17,091 bases of DNA from contig JAGRBY010000089.1 in the NCBI GenBank assembly GCA_020433835.1, positions 1 through 17,091 on the forward strand. The letters run 5' to 3'. The translations under genes were made by a program, and so were the position numbers. Below, in pieces: positions 1-7,754 of this stretch (positions are counted from its first letter, which is position 1; the number at the start of each line of letters is the position of its first letter). The notes under the pieces are model-generated. The model saw only the letters and a program-made list of their open reading frames with translations, was not told the origin of the DNA and ran no database searches. Origin of the DNA: Anaerolineae bacterium. Lineage in GTDB: Bacteria; Chloroflexota; Anaerolineae; 4572-78; J111.

Positions 1-2
1 TT

Positions 3-279
3 TCCCATCTCGATTGGGCCGCCCGTACCGACCGCGATCTCAAAGTGACCGGACGTTACTCGGCCCGTTTTTACGACCACGCCACCCGCTGGATGGTCAA
101 CGAAGTCAATTTACATAAATTACGCCAGTCCGGTTCGAAAGACTTGCTCCGTATGGGCAAAATGTATATCAATGCCCAACGCGGTTGGCGGGGGATGCTG
201 CAAACCCAACACGAACGTGAGAGTGATAATAACCAATCGGGTAGCGGGCGCGGCTGGGCAACGCAAGAGCGGGCGGCTG

Positions 280-290
<11 letters not shown>
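3..290 (+). CDS. C-terminal fragment of an unidentified protein
   Basis: An open reading frame runs in from the left edge with no start inside the window and stops at TAG 288-290, giving about 95 C-terminal residues. The tail is rich in Arg, Lys, Gln and Trp, with a strongly basic stretch (SGSKDLLRMGKMYINAQRGW) and no membrane segment. I do not recognise a family. The spacing of basic and aromatic residues after a short D-x-K-x-T stretch (DLKVT) loosely recalls the end of the radical SAM protein encoded downstream (DIKLT), so it could be a paralogous radical SAM enzyme, but this is weak inference. The next gene starts within its last codons, which suggests the same transcript. Confidence 0.6.
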
Positions 291-1253
<963 letters not shown>

Positions 1254-1257
<4 letters not shown>

Positions 1258-2738
1258 AAAAAATTATTCTTTACAATCCGCAATCTTCTTCTAACAAAAA
1301 ACCGATTATGCCGCTGTCGCTGCTGGCCGTAGGCGCGATGCTGGAAGACACGTACGATTACGAAATTATCGACGGTAATCTCGAAGCCGATGCGCTGACC
1401 CGGCTCGATGCTGTAATTAGTGCCTGCGAGACCCCGCCGATTGTCGCGCTAACCGTGATGCCGGGGCCGCAGTTGCAGCAGTCGGTGCCGCTCTGTCGCG
1501 AGTTGAAGCGTCGCCATCCGCAGATGACGATGGTTTGGGGCGGCTACTTTCCCACCCAGCATTGGGATTCCTGTTTGCGCTCGGATTTTGTCGATATCGT
1601 CATTCGCGGTCACGGCGAGGTCGTTTTTCGCCAGGTGCTCGATGCGTTGACTACAGGCCAACCTGCGCTCAAGAATATCGCCGGGGTTGCCTATCGTGAT
1701 GAGACGGGCGAACTGGTCACCACCATGGAAGCACCGATTCCCAACCCGGCCCAACTACCGCTCATGAACTTCGACCGCGTACCGGTCGAGCAGTACGTGC
1801 GACCGACCTTTATGGGGTCGCGCACGCTGGGTTATCATTCCTCATACGGCTGCCCCTTTTTCTGCAACTTTTGTGCCGTAGTCAATATGGTCAACGGGCG
1901 CTGGTTGCCCCAAACGGCAGAGCAGGTGGCCCACGTTGTCGAAACCTACAACCGGCGCTGGGGCGTCAACGCCGTCGAGTTTTTCGACAACAACTTCTTC
2001 ACCCATCACAACCGCGTCGCCGAATTTTCGGAGCGGATTATGCCGTTGGGCATCAGTTGGTGGGGCGAGGGCCGCATCGACACGATGCTCAAATTTTCGA
2101 CGCGCACCTGGCAGCTTATGCGCGACTCCGGCCTGCGCATGGTTTTCTTAGGGGCCGAGTCCGGCTCGATGGAAACGCTTAAGCGCATGGACAAAGGCGG
2201 CAAGATGTCGCCGGAAAAAACGTTGGAGATAGCCCGCATGATGAAGGAATGGAACATCGTGCCGGAATTTTCCTTTGTGATGGGCAATCCGCCCGATCCC
2301 GAAACCGATATGCACGAGACTATGGAGTTCATCCGGCAGGTTAAAGAGGTCAACCCGGCCTCGGAAATTATCATGTATCTCTATAGCCCGGTGCCGCTTT
2401 CCGGCGAACTGTACGAACAGGCCAAAGCCGATGGTTTCGCCTTTCCTGAAACATTGGAGGAGTGGATCAGCCCGGAGTGGCTTAACTTCTCGCAGCGCCG
2501 CAGCCACACCATGCCCTGGATCAAACAAACGCTGCAACAACAAATTCTCGATTTCGAGCGCGTGCTCAACGCTTACTATCCCACCACCACCGACATCAAA
2601 CTGACCCAAACCTGGCGTAACGTTCTGCGGGTTGCTTCCGCCGCTCGCTACCACATGCGTTTTTACCGTTTTCCTGTCGAACTCCGTGCCCTGCATCGTA
2701 TGATAGCTTATCAACGCCCCGAAACATCGGGATTTTAG
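1254..2738 (+). CDS. B12-binding-domain radical SAM protein
   Basis: A 494-residue protein of the cobalamin-binding radical SAM class (BchE/P-methylase/HpnP-like architecture). The N-terminal 150 residues form a Rossmann-type B12-binding domain (MKKIILYNPQ, PLSLLAVGAMLE, YEIIDGN, VWGGYFPT, DIVIRGHGE); no D-x-H-x-x-G cobalamin motif is visible, as in many members. The radical SAM domain follows with the 4Fe-4S cysteines in CPFFCNFC (C200, C204, C207), then FFDNNFF, GEGRID and FLGAESGS, typical later strands of the barrel. The C-terminal 100 residues are basic and aromatic. Such enzymes cleave SAM to a 5'-deoxyadenosyl radical and often methylate or rearrange unactivated carbons; the substrate is not evident. 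ATG 1254 overlaps the upstream stop (ATGA), so I prefer it to the upstream in-frame start at 1218. Nearby methyltransferases and an amidohydrolase suggest a biosynthetic cluster. Confidence 0.92.
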
Positions 2739-2743
2739 GAGAT

Positions 2744-2853
2744 GGAGATTGGTAACTGGTAATTAGAGACTGGTAACTGGAGACTGGATTTTATACATAA
2801 CCTCAGTCTCTAATCTCTAGTCTCTAATCTCTAGTCTCCAATCTCCAATTACC
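2744..2853. repeat. Inverted pair of 7-bp repeat arrays
   Basis: Six 7-mers in one orientation (GGAGATT, GGTAACT, GGTAATT, AGAGACT, GGTAACT, GGAGACT; 2744-2785) are followed, after a 19-bp AT-rich spacer, by seven 7-mers of complementary sense (AGTCTCT, AATCTCT, AGTCTCT, AATCTCT, AGTCTCC, AATCTCC, AATTACC; 2805-2853). The two arms are imperfect reverse complements and could fold into a hairpin of about 40 bp. The element fills the space between the radical SAM gene and the second methyltransferase, and it reaches to within 3 bp of that gene's ATG, leaving no Shine-Dalgarno sequence. Confidence 0.9.
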
Positions 2854-2856
2854 GCC

Positions 2857-3573
2857 ATGCTTTCAAAACTCAAACAAAAATTCATTCCCCCCACCCCCAC
2901 CCCGGTCGATATTCTGACCGGTTATGCCCATTGGGCGAGAAGTTATCGGGCGGTACCGCATAACCCGCTGATGGAGGTTGAGCAGCAGGCGATGTTGCGC
3001 CTCATCCCGGTTGATCTGCGCGATTATCGCTGCCTGGATATGGCCTGCGGCAGCGGGCGCTACACATTGCTGCTGCAAGCGCGTGGAGCTAGCCAGCTTT
3101 TTGGCATCGATTATTCAGCCGATATGTTGGTTCAAGCCAAAAAAGTGGGTCTGGTCGGCCAACTTCTGCGAGCGCCGTTTTGGCCGCTACCGCTGCCCGA
3201 TGCGCATTTCGATCTGCTGACCTGCGGCATGGCTGTCGGCCACGAGGTGAATCTAGCCCAGATCATCGCTGAATGTGCCAGAGTGCTGCAACCCGGTGGT
3301 CAGATCATCTACTCCGATTTACATCCTTTCGGCGCGTCTGTCGGCTGGCAACGCACCTTCAAAGCGGCCAATGGTACTACTTACCAACTGGAACACCATT
3401 TCCACACCCTGAGCGATCACGAGCAGGCCTGTCACCAGGCCGGGCTGCACATCGAAACGGTTTTAGAGCCGGCCCTCTCACCCGACGTAGACCCACACCA
3501 AAACCCGGTCGTCTTGGTCATCAAAGCCACCAAGACAACCCCTGTCTCTAATCTCCAGTCTCCAATCTCCTAA
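2857..3573 (+). CDS. Class I SAM-dependent methyltransferase (UbiE-like)
   Basis: A 238-residue methyltransferase. Motif I is LDMACGSGRY (residues 60-69), the SAM-ribose-binding acidic strand is GIDYSADML (83-91), and ARVLQPGGQIIYSD (141-154) is the late-strand motif seen in UbiE/COQ5-like enzymes. The opening (TGYAHWARSY, HNPLMEVEQQAM) resembles small-molecule or quinone/lipid methyltransferases, but the acceptor cannot be named. The last ten residues (VSNLQSPIS and neighbours) are encoded by a 7-bp repeat array and are probably not part of the fold. The ATG is preceded directly by another repeat array with no ribosome-binding site. It lies between the radical SAM and amidohydrolase genes on the same strand and probably shares their pathway. 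Confidence 0.88.
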   Translation: MLSKLKQKFIPPTPTPVDILTGYAHWARSYRAVPHNPLMEVEQQAMLRLIPVDLRDYRCLDMACGSGRYTLLLQARGASQLFGIDYSADMLVQAKKVGLVGQLLRAPFWPLPLPDAHFDLLTCGMAVGHEVNLAQIIAECARVLQPGGQIIYSDLHPFGASVGWQRTFKAANGTTYQLEHHFHTLSDHEQACHQAGLHIETVLEPALSPDVDPHQNPVVLVIKATKTTPVSNLQSPIS

Positions 3574-3579
3574 TCTCCC
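3543..3579 (+). repeat. 7-bp repeat array forming the 3' end of a gene
   Basis: Four 7-mers (TGTCTCT, AATCTCC, AGTCTCC, AATCTCC) are followed directly by TAATCTCCC, whose first three bases are the stop codon of the methyltransferase at 3571-3573. The array continues towards the amidohydrolase start at 3585. The units are identical to those at 750-777 and 2833-2846. Confidence 0.85.
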
Positions 3580-3584
3580 TTTCT

Positions 3585-4766
3585 ATGTTTCGTCGCTCCC
3601 TCACATTTATCAACGTCACTGTGCTGACCGCAGCCGGCCCCATCGGCAACGCGCTGCGCGTTAGCGGATCGCGTATTTCGGCCATCGACACGCCGCCGCA
3701 AAAACGGGATGTGGTTATCGACGGGCAGGGCAGTTTGCTTATTCCGGGTTTGATCAACGCCCACGATCACCTGGAGCTCAACACCTTTCAGCGTCTCAAA
3801 TATCGCGAGCAATACAGCCATTCTCTACAGTGGATTGAAGATATAGAGGCTCGTTTCAATACAAACCCGGAACTTATCGAACCTCGCCGCCAGCCGCTAG
3901 CTGACCGGCTGTTGATTGGCGCAGTGAAAAATTTATTGAGTGGCGTGACAACAGTTTGCCATCACAATCCACTTCATCGACCGTTGCGCTACAATTACCC
4001 CATTCGTGTAGTAAAGAATTATGGATTTTGCCACTCTTTGTTTCGGGGGGATGACCCCGCGATCAGTTATCATCAAACGAAGGCCAACTATCCCTGGATT
4101 ATTCATCTGGCTGAAGGGAGTGACGACGCAGCTCGGCAGGAATTTGAACAGTTGGATCGTGCCGGTTTGGTGCAGCCTAATACCATTTTGGTGCACGGTG
4201 TGGGCTTGACGCCGTTGCAGCGGCGGGAGCTTATCGAGCGCGGCGGTGGGTTGGTGTGGTGTCCCGGCTCAAATCTGTTTATGTTGGGGCAGACGGCGCA
4301 GGTAGGTGAGTTGGCTGCGGCGGGTAAGTTGGCTCTGGGCAGTGATTCGCGCTTAAGTGGGGAGAGCGATCTTTTGGCTGAGTTACGTGTTGCAGCGGCT
4401 ACGCATCAACTTTCTGCAGAAGCACTTTTTCGAACCGTAACGCTGGATGCGGCGCGGCTGCTGCGGCTTAGGCCAGCGGGATTGGGGAATCTCGAAGTTG
4501 GCGGCGTGGCGGATTTGGTGCTGCTACCATCTTCGGGCGAAGAAGATCTGTTTTCTGCTATCCATCAACAAACACGCTCTCATCTCAATCTGGTGATGCT
4601 GGCCGGCAAACCGTTGGTAGGGGATGAATCAATGCAGTCAGCCTTTGATGCCACCCATGTTGCAGCGCAAAAAGTTCAGGTCGATGGCATATCAAAGCTC
4701 ATGAGGCGCAACTTGGTCAATCGTCCGCGCCGTATAAACGTTGCGGAGCCGGGATTGACGTGGTAA
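3585..4766 (+). CDS. Amidohydrolase family metal-dependent hydrolase
   Basis: A 393-residue member of the amidohydrolase superfamily, in the cytosine/SAH deaminase and chlorohydrolase-like branch. Visible metal and active-site positions are the HxH after strand 1 (LINAHDHLELN, H60 and H62), H174 in WIIHLAEG, H204 in ILVHGVGL, and the late aspartate D254 in LGSDSRLSGESD. HHN at 126-128 adds a further polar site. The N-terminal and C-terminal strands (VTVLTA, ISAID, LEVGGVADLVLL) form the usual small beta-sandwich. Such enzymes hydrolyse C-N bonds in purines, pterins, nucleosides or ureido compounds; the exact substrate cannot be read from the sequence. The start lies just after a repeat array and lacks an obvious Shine-Dalgarno, so translation may depend on the upstream gene. 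Confidence 0.88.
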   Translation: MFRRSLTFINVTVLTAAGPIGNALRVSGSRISAIDTPPQKRDVVIDGQGSLLIPGLINAHDHLELNTFQRLKYREQYSHSLQWIEDIEARFNTNPELIEPRRQPLADRLLIGAVKNLLSGVTTVCHHNPLHRPLRYNYPIRVVKNYGFCHSLFRGDDPAISYHQTKANYPWIIHLAEGSDDAARQEFEQLDRAGLVQPNTILVHGVGLTPLQRRELIERGGGLVWCPGSNLFMLGQTAQVGELAAAGKLALGSDSRLSGESDLLAELRVAAATHQLSAEALFRTVTLDAARLLRLRPAGLGNLEVGGVADLVLLPSSGEEDLFSAIHQQTRSHLNLVMLAGKPLVGDESMQSAFDATHVAAQKVQVDGISKLMRRNLVNRPRRINVAEPGLTW

Positions 4767-4769
4767 GAG

Positions 4770-4818
4770 TCAAAATCTGCGAAAGTCAGCGTTCATCTGC
4801 GTCCAAGAATTTTTGCGG
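4770..4818. repeat. Short degenerate repeat of the AATCTGCG/ATCTGCGTCC type
   Basis: The stretch between the amidohydrolase and the pentapeptide-repeat gene contains AATCTGCGAAAGTCAGCG followed by TTCATCTGCGTCC, near-repeats at about 7-bp spacing. The same general type (AATCCGTG, AAATCTGTG) appears at 11319-11347. Both occupy intergenic positions beside gene ends. No stem with a T-run is seen, so it is not an obvious terminator. Confidence 0.5.
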
Positions 4819-4852
4819 ACGATGCAAATTGGTGGCTAACAACATAAGTGGC

Positions 4853-6097
4853 TTAATCCAACGTCGTGCCGGTCAACTGCGCCCCGTCTAATTGAACGCC
4901 GGTTAGATTGGCTCGGCGTAAATCGGCGTTGCTAAGATCGGCTCCTTGCAAGTTGGCCCCACTCAGATCGGCATTGCGCAAGTTCGTGTGGATTAAATTT
5001 AGGCCGCTCAGATTGGTATTGTGAAGCTGCGCCCCCGATAAATCGGCGTCGATGACCTGCGTCAGGTGTGTTAAATCCAGCTCACTGAGATTGGCCCCGC
5101 TTAGGTTGACCCCGGACAGCGGCAAACTGATGATCGACGTTGCACGTAAATCGACCTCACTTAAGTTGGTGCGATTATCGGTTAGGGCATAAGATAAATC
5201 TGTGCCGGTTAGGATCGCACCGGTTAGATCGGTGGAGCTTAAATTTTGGTAAGAGAGATCGAGTCCGGCTAAATTTGCCCCACTCAAATTCGCTCTGGAG
5301 AGCAATGTCGTTGTGTCGATGATCGTATGCCGTAAATCGGCCTCACTTAGATCAACATGGCGTAGATCGGCGTGGCGCAGATCGGCTCCTTGAAGGTTGG
5401 CTCCCATCAAGCTGCCACCTTTAAATTTGATGTTACTCAGATTGGTGTCGCTCAAGTTTGCACCGCTGAGATTCATTCCATCTAAATTATGGGCCAACCG
5501 GCGATTGACAGCCGACAGATCTTGGCCGCTTAGATTGGCTTCGCTTAAATTGGCCAGATAAAGGTTGATACCCTCTAAGCGTGCCTGCCGCAAATCGGCC
5601 CTGGTTAGGTTCGCCATAACAAAACTGGCCGAGCGCAAATCGGCTTCGTTAAAGTTGGCTCCGGTCAGGTTGGCGCCCACAAACGAAGCATCGCGCAGAT
5701 CGCTCTGGTTGAAATCGGCTCCGGCGAAATCGACAGCATCAAGCCCCGCGCCGACAAAACTGTAGGCCCTGACATTAAAATTGGGGCGATCAGCCAACCG
5801 CCAGGCGCAATTTGGCGGACAGATGACAGCTTCTTTGGCAGCTTGATATACCGTTGTGGGCAAAGGCGTTGGTTGTGGCGAGGGGCTGGGCTGCGCTATC
5901 GCTATTTCAGCCGTCGGTTCGCACAGCGGGTCTTCGTTCGATTTGGCGGCAGCCAGAACGACAAAGACTTTAGAAAACGTACAGGAAGTGATATCATCGG
6001 AGAGAATCGTATAGGCGATTTCCCAGACGAGTAGGGTGACGATCGCGAGGATAATGGCCACCCGACGAAGGAGAGACGGTTTTATAATGTTAGTCAT
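4853..6097 (-). CDS. Membrane-anchored pentapeptide-repeat protein
   Basis: A 414-residue protein. Residues about 13-32 (VAIILAIVTLLVWEIAYTIL) form one membrane segment after a basic start, pointing to a signal anchor with the rest outside the cytoplasm. A Pro/Ser/Thr linker (AQPSPSPQPTPLPTT, about 68-82) and a short CPPNCAWRL segment follow. From about residue 118 to the end there are some 55-60 pentapeptide units of the A(D/N)Lxx type (ADLRHADLRHVDLSEADLRH), which fold into a right-handed beta-helix. The repeats contain a few irregular loops (NRRLAHNLD, IIDTTTLL). Function is unknown: members include DNA-gyrase mimics, but this topology argues for a surface scaffold. ATG 6097 with GGAA just upstream (6104-6107, in the GGAAAAG stretch 6101-6107) is preferred over TTG 6109. 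A possible promoter lies at 6203-6230. Confidence 0.88.
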   Translation of the reverse strand: MTNIIKPSLLRRVAIILAIVTLLVWEIAYTILSDDITSCTFSKVFVVLAAAKSNEDPLCEPTAEIAIAQPSPSPQPTPLPTTVYQAAKEAVICPPNCAWRLADRPNFNVRAYSFVGAGLDAVDFAGADFNQSDLRDASFVGANLTGANFNEADLRSASFVMANLTRADLRQARLEGINLYLANLSEANLSGQDLSAVNRRLAHNLDGMNLSGANLSDTNLSNIKFKGGSLMGANLQGADLRHADLRHVDLSEADLRHTIIDTTTLLSRANLSGANLAGLDLSYQNLSSTDLTGAILTGTDLSYALTDNRTNLSEVDLRATSIISLPLSGVNLSGANLSELDLTHLTQVIDADLSGAQLHNTNLSGLNLIHTNLRNADLSGANLQGADLSNADLRRANLTGVQLDGAQLTGTTLD

Positions 6098-6202
6098 AAT
6101 CTTTTCCAAGTGTGTACAGGTTCAGCTACTAGTCGAACCGTAGCAAACAACAATGTTTGTGAAATAGCCAACGTCGCTGTTGGCGATAATACGCTTATTT
6201 TA

Positions 6203-6230
6203 ATTATACTCGGTTTTGAAGTGCTGATAA
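6203..6230 (-). promoter_or_regulatory. Candidate sigma-70-type promoter for the pentapeptide-repeat gene
   Basis: On the minus strand a perfect TATAAT (6203-6208) lies 16 bp downstream of TTATCA (6225-6230, four of six matches to TTGACA). Transcription would start near 6196, leaving a leader of about 100 nt. A 6-bp stem GCCAAC/GTTGGC (6167-6172 with 6179-6184) sits in that leader. Based on consensus matching only. Confidence 0.4.
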
Positions 6231-6290
6231 GGGGTTGAACACCCACGGTAGGGTAATCGTAGATATAAAGTGGGTTTTCTTAAGGTATAG

Positions 6291-6447
6291 GGTGAGGAGG
6301 GCTTATTTTTTAGAAACCAGGGTTTTGATGTCTCATTGATACCCTTGTGGGGCAAGAGATGTTTCTTTTTTATGCTAAAAACCCTGGTTTCTTGTCGTAA
6401 TAAAGTGCAAAGGTCGTGTTAAGTTGTAAGGTGAGGAGGGCTTATTT
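6291..6447. repeat. Palindromic element framed by 18-bp direct repeats
   Basis: GGTGAGGAGGGCTTATTT occurs at 6291-6308 and again at 6430-6447, and the match extends imperfectly about 12 bp leftwards. Between the copies lies a perfect 15-bp inverted repeat, AGAAACCAGGGTTTT (6312-6326) and its complement (6378-6392), around a 51-bp centre with no ORF. The arrangement resembles a small non-autonomous insertion with a duplicated target, although 18 bp is long for a target duplication. The right copy supplies the only purine-rich Shine-Dalgarno-like stretch before the GT87 gene. The rest of the gene-free stretch 6110-6467 shows only the candidate promoter and leader hairpin noted separately. Confidence 0.75.
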
Positions 6448-6467
6448 CCACACAATTTTGGCGAAGA

Positions 6468-7754
6468 TTGATGCTGCTGTTGGGCTGGAGTATAACCGTG
6501 GCCTATATTATTATCGGCCAAACGCTGCCCACGCTGGGCAAGGTTACGCATGGCTTTGTGGGGCATTATACGGCCTCGCGTTTACTAAGCCAGGCTGAAT
6601 TTGGCCCTCAGGTTTATCATGACGATTGGTTTGCGGCGCAGGTACAGCACTACACCGGCCCCTCCGTCTTTGAGATTTTTACACCCAACCTGCCGACGGT
6701 TTCTCTGTTGGCTTTGCCGTTGGCCGCATTGCCTTCTCAATTAAGCCGCGATGTCTGGATCGGGTTAAGTGTACTGGCTCTTTTCTGCACGTGCGGGGTG
6801 TTAATGCGTATTGGCTCGGCTTTAGGCCAATCGTGGGAGCGAAGCGGCTGGGTTCTACTGCTGGGAGTGGTGTCTTTACTGCCTGCCATCGGGGCCAATG
6901 TTGAAGTGGGCCAAACATACCTGTTTTTGGGCCTGCTGTTGGCGCTGGCGCTGTGGGGGCTTGTTTATCGGGTTGATACTCTGCTGGGTGGGGCGTTAGG
7001 ACTGGCTTTCATTATAAAGACAAGCGGGCTGTTTTTGTGGATTGTTTTGCTCACGCAGCGGCGTTGGCGTGCATTGGGGGTAGGTATAAGTTTGATGGTG
7101 GCTGTTGCTCTGGCAAGTTTACCCTGGATTGGGCTTAATACCTGGTTGGCGTATCCAGCGGCCGTACAAGCGTTTAGTCAACGTGGGGCACTGGCCGTCA
7201 CGGCTTATCAAACCACCGCCGGCCTGTTCAGACATCTGTTTGTTTATGATCCCGTCTGGAATCCGACCCCGGTGAGCGATTGGCCGTTCTTGGCCGCCAT
7301 CGTCCCCGTAACGATCACCCTTATCGGATTGGGGCTGACGGTTTGGCTTGGCCGGGGCAGTGATCCGCCACTTTTTTTTGCTGCCCTGCTGCCGCCGGCG
7401 ATTATCTTGCTGCCGGTGGCTGAAGAGTATCATTTTGTACTCTTGTTGAGTTCGATTTTTGTTATCATCACCTCTATGCTTAAGCTATCGCGGCTTTCTT
7501 TCGGTGATAATGAAAATTACCGTAGGACAAACTTAACTTTGTCCTACGGTATAGTTCTTAAAGGCACCTGGGTAGGATTGGGCGTGGCGCTCCTGTTGTT
7601 GGTCGCGCCGGTTCCGTTTAAATATGCCGATTGGGCCAGCGGCTGGTGGGCGCTGTTGGCTTATCCCCGTTTGTATGGAGCCGGATTGTTGTGGATGGTA
7701 GCGCTTAAACTTCTGTATAACGCAAGATTTGGGCGGCTGTTTCGGGGGGAGTAG
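6468..7754 (+). CDS. GT87/DUF2029 family integral-membrane glycosyltransferase
   Basis: About 428 residues with ten or so hydrophobic segments, matching the GT-C fold DUF2029 family (GT87), which uses polyprenyl-phosphate mannose or similar donors to extend glycolipids at the membrane. The N-terminal extracytoplasmic loop carries YHDDWFAAQV (with an acidic pair as expected for the catalytic Asp of GT-C enzymes) and FTPNLPTVSL; the membrane bundle includes NVEVGQTYLFLGLLLALAL and LAFIIKTSG. Residues 351-362 (NYRRTNLTLSYG region) are encoded by a palindrome and form a polar loop between helices. The start is uncertain: TTG 6468 and ATG 6471 have weak ribosome sites, while an in-frame ATT at 6444 follows GAGGAGGG closely and would add the plausible leader TQFWRR. 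The 3' end overlaps galT on the other strand by 50 bp. Confidence 0.82.
   Translation: MMLLLGWSITVAYIIIGQTLPTLGKVTHGFVGHYTASRLLSQAEFGPQVYHDDWFAAQVQHYTGPSVFEIFTPNLPTVSLLALPLAALPSQLSRDVWIGLSVLALFCTCGVLMRIGSALGQSWERSGWVLLLGVVSLLPAIGANVEVGQTYLFLGLLLALALWGLVYRVDTLLGGALGLAFIIKTSGLFLWIVLLTQRRWRALGVGISLMVAVALASLPWIGLNTWLAYPAAVQAFSQRGALAVTAYQTTAGLFRHLFVYDPVWNPTPVSDWPFLAAIVPVTITLIGLGLTVWLGRGSDPPLFFAALLPPAIILLPVAEEYHFVLLLSSIFVIITSMLKLSRLSFGDNENYRRTNLTLSYGIVLKGTWVGLGVALLLLVAPVPFKYADWASGWWALLAYPRLYGAGLLWMVALKLLYNARFGRLFRGE
7518..7551. repeat. Perfect 14-bp palindrome inside the GT87 gene
   Basis: TACCGTAGGACAAA (7518-7531) and its exact complement TTTGTCCTACGGTA (7538-7551) flank a 6-nt loop. The arms begin in frame at codon 351 and encode YRRTNLTLSYG. 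A perfect hairpin of this size within a coding sequence is unusual and looks like a mobile palindromic repeat copied into a loop-encoding site. Confidence 0.9.

Noticed and set aside
172..279. Upstream in-frame start for the first methyltransferase
   Set aside because: It lies inside the previous gene and adds basic residues not typical of the family; ATG 280 gives a standard N-terminus.
2148..2714. Long open frame of 188 codons on the minus strand within the radical SAM gene
   Set aside because: It is antisense to a well-supported gene and its translation shows no recognisable domain.
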